Shown one piece after another: positions 62,237 to 64,000 of a DNA stretch of 64,000 bases. A model generated the notes under the pieces. That model made no database searches. It saw nothing but the letters and a program-made list of their open reading frames with translations, and was not told the origin of the DNA. The stretch's first letter is position 1, and each line of letters starts with the position of its first letter. This DNA comes from Flavobacterium dankookense (GTDB lineage Bacteria; Bacteroidota; Bacteroidia; Flavobacteriales; Flavobacteriaceae): positions 310,001 to 374,000 of the forward strand of contig NZ_SNXR01000013.1 in assembly GCF_004362665.1 (NCBI RefSeq). Reading direction: 5' to 3'. Made by a program: the position numbers and the translations under genes.

Positions 62237-63136
62237 ATGATGATAACATTTACCAGAATACTAATTTGCTTTTTATTGATGGTGATGTTTTCAAATCTTC
62301 AAGCGCAACAACTTTTTCAATTATCAGATGATTATATTGTAAAAACGTATTCAGAGCGATGGGAATTGGATAGTGTTTATCAACAAGGCACTTTCCGATT
62401 GATGTCGTACAAGCCAATTTATCTTGCGCCCGTTAGATGGTCGTCCAAACCAAATGACAAACCCACGAGTGATAATCCAGATTTTTCGTCAACCACTTCC
62501 TTTCCTTATAATAATATCGAAGCTAAGTTTCAAGTTAGTTTTAAAACCAAGTTAGTACAAGGTATCTTTTGGGGTAAAGGCGATATTTGGTTGGGATATA
62601 CTCAAAAAGCGCATTGGCAAGTTTTTAATACAGGCTTGTCTCGGGTTTTTAGAGAGTTGAATTATGAACCTGAAATAGTTTTTAAATATCCCGTTCGTTG
62701 GAAATTCTTTGGAGGTCAGTTTCGTTCGGTTGGGCTTTCATTTAATCACCAATCCAATGGTCGTGATTTACCAAATTCAAGAAGTTGGAACCGAATTATC
62801 TTTCACATGGGTTATCAAAATGACGATTGGATAATTACACTAAATCCTTGGATACGATTGGAAGATGAAGAAGATGAAAATCCAAATATTGGAAAATACA
62901 TTGGTAATGCGGAAATTAATGTAGCCTACAACTATCACCGACACCAGTTTTATAGCATCATAACACATCCATTTAACCAAATAAAAGGAGGAAGCATTCA
63001 GTTGAATTATGTTTTCCCATTAAAAGGACATCTTCGTGGCCATGTTCAACTCTTTGAAGGCTATGGTGAAACTTTGATTGATTATAACTTTCGCCAAACT
63101 ACCCTTGGATTTGGAATTTCCTTTGCAGATTGGTAG
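62237..63136 (+). CDS. pldA: Outer-membrane phospholipase A
   Basis: 299 aa, signal peptide about 1-24 (LQAQQ). OMPLA signatures: LSFNHQSNGRDLPNSRSWNRI holds the catalytic His-Ser-Asn residues (the Ser of HQSNG, the Asn of SWNR). The remaining barrel strands (WIITLNPWIRLEDEEDE, FYSIITHPF) are normal. The enzyme hydrolyses phospholipids in the outer leaflet of the outer membrane when the lipid asymmetry is disturbed. Confidence 0.9.
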   Translation: MMITFTRILICFLLMVMFSNLQAQQLFQLSDDYIVKTYSERWELDSVYQQGTFRLMSYKPIYLAPVRWSSKPNDKPTSDNPDFSSTTSFPYNNIEAKFQVSFKTKLVQGIFWGKGDIWLGYTQKAHWQVFNTGLSRVFRELNYEPEIVFKYPVRWKFFGGQFRSVGLSFNHQSNGRDLPNSRSWNRIIFHMGYQNDDWIITLNPWIRLEDEEDENPNIGKYIGNAEINVAYNYHRHQFYSIITHPFNQIKGGSIQLNYVFPLKGHLRGHVQLFEGYGETLIDYNFRQTTLGFGISFADW

Positions 63137-63397
63137 TTTTTTTTATTATTTAAGTCAATTTTGTTCGTAGCTATTATTTTTTTATCTAAAAAAGAATATG
63201 ACCTTTTATTAAAATTATTATTTAATACTTGTTAAAAAGTTTTATTTTGATTTGGATATATTTTAATTAGTATTCATATCCTGAACTTTAAACTGTAAGA
63301 ACTTCCAATTTTGATTATACTCAAAAATTATTAGAATGTTTCCTTGATTTTTTTTGATATTAATCATTAAAATATTGGTTAATCACACTTAGAATTA
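63137..63397. other. Gene-free stretch before secDF
   Basis: A 394-bp AT-rich spacer separates pldA from secDF. It contains no recognisable gene or RNA. The last part carries the secDF promoter. Confidence 0.5.
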
Positions 63398-63405
63398 TAT
63401 ATTTG
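63375..63405 (+). promoter_or_regulatory. Promoter of secDF
   Basis: TTGG (63375-63378) and TATATTTG (63398-63405) are separated by 19 bases, matching the Bacteroidota -33/-7 pattern. Transcription should start near 63412, giving a leader of about 120 bases. Confidence 0.75.
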
Positions 63406-63530
63406 CACGTTTCAAAAAAAGGGAACAATTGGAAAATCATTTCTTTAAGTAGTAATGTATTGAATTTCAATTGCTTGTTTCTTTTGTAACTCTAAACAAT
63501 AACCAAAAGAATAATTAATTTTTAGTAATA

Positions 63531-64000
63531 ATGCAGAATAAAGGACTAGTTAAATTTTTCGCAATTCTATTTGCATTGGTGAGTATCTACCAACTTTCTT
63601 TCACTTTTGTGGCAAACAAAGTAAAAAATGATGCAAAAGCTTTCGCAGGTGGAAATCCTGAAAAGGAAATCAAATATCTTGATTCAATTGGAAAAGAAAA
63701 AGTATTCAATTTAGGGTTTACGGATTTTACTTTTGATGAGGTAAAAGATAAACAAATCAACAAAGGTCTTGACCTTGAAGGAGGAATTAACGTTATTCTT
63801 CAAATTTCGGTTAAAGACGTGTTGAAAGGATTGTCTAACAATTCTAATAATCCTGTTTTCAATAAAGCTTTAGACGAAGCAACTCGTAACCAAGAAGGAA
63901 ATCAAAGTTATTTAGATGCATTTTTTGTAGCTTTTGATGCTAATAAAGGAACTACTAAATTAGCTTCTCCAGATATTTTTGCTAACAGAAATTTATCGGA
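63531..64000 (+). CDS. secDF: Protein translocase SecDF, N-terminal part (cut by window edge)
   Basis: The frame opens at ATG 63531 (MQNKGLVKFFAILFALVSIYQLSF) and runs 156 codons to the right edge without a stop. The first membrane segment, INKGLDLEGGINVILQISV and the following periplasmic region match SecD of the fused SecDF protein common in Bacteroidota. SecDF uses the proton gradient to drive late steps of Sec export. The rest is outside the window. Confidence 0.92.
   Translation, partial: MQNKGLVKFFAILFALVSIYQLSFTFVANKVKNDAKAFAGGNPEKEIKYLDSIGKEKVFNLGFTDFTFDEVKDKQINKGLDLEGGINVILQISVKDVLKGLSNNSNNPVFNKALDEATRNQEGNQSYLDAFFVAFDANKGTTKLASPDIFANRNLS

Overview
The window is about 64 kb of an AT-rich Bacteroidota chromosome, most probably Flavobacterium or a close relative in Flavobacteriaceae. 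Evidence: AT-rich coding sequence without Shine-Dalgarno sites, promoters of the TAnnTTTG type, type IX secretion (Por) C-terminal sorting tails, Cys-Asp/Glu-rich lipoproteins, and many flavobacterial families (DUF3667, DUF4476, DUF5777-like, SecDF fusion). No tRNA, rRNA, CRISPR array, transposase or prophage gene was seen. Genes are annotated from sequence motifs only; no search was run.

Region 1 (209-17887) is a polysaccharide utilisation locus that fits beta-1,3/1,6-glucan (laminarin or fungal/algal glucan). Outside or on the cell surface it encodes a clan GH-A glycosidase joined to an outer-membrane-like beta-rich domain, two GH16 endo-beta-1,3-glucanases (one lipoprotein, one with a type IX tail), two glycan-binding lipoproteins, a GH17 lipoprotein and a GH30 lipoprotein. 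For uptake and intracellular use it encodes a GPH/MFS sugar symporter fused at its C-terminus to a GH17 catalytic domain, a second stand-alone cytoplasmic GH17 and a large GH149-type phosphorylase. No SusC/SusD pair is inside the window; it may lie to the left of base 1.

Region 2 (18125-35284) is mixed housekeeping: an ECF-type sigma factor with a tiny conserved-looking downstream gene, an endonuclease III lacking its Fe-S cysteines, Bcp peroxiredoxin, an M28 peptidase, a divergent YceI/cytochrome and OB-fold/barrel cluster, a large type IX secreted FG-GAP/UnbV protein next to a c-type haem lipoprotein, a thioesterase, a frameshifted small membrane gene, RmuC, a DUF4476 protein, RluE-type pseudouridine synthase, TrmL and a membrane protein.

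Region 3 (35329-42712) is a vitamin B12 uptake region. A cobalamin riboswitch precedes a BtuB-like TonB receptor and a BtuG-like beta-propeller lipoprotein; on the other strand runs an ABC importer operon (binding lipoprotein, permease, an unexplained Ig-like lipoprotein, ATPase).

Region 4 (42808-51388) holds an acyl-CoA synthetase, an LtaS-like phosphoglycerol transferase, an REP-like inverted repeat, a gene of unknown function bracketed by an imperfect 50-bp direct repeat, pyrE and a NUDIX gene whose start codons are 7 bp apart, and small accessory genes.

Region 5 (51389-54291) is the most accessory-looking: a 22-bp tandem repeat array with a higher-order period and a polarity switch, a small secreted protein, and a solitary protein with two PD-(D/E)XK nuclease-like domains.

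Region 6 (54292-64000) returns to core genes: a DbpA-like RNA helicase, coaD, ddl, a PASTA protein, an RluD-type pseudouridine synthase, kdsA, a two-piece YeeE/YedE sulfur transporter, an outer-membrane phospholipase A and the start of secDF, which runs off the right edge.
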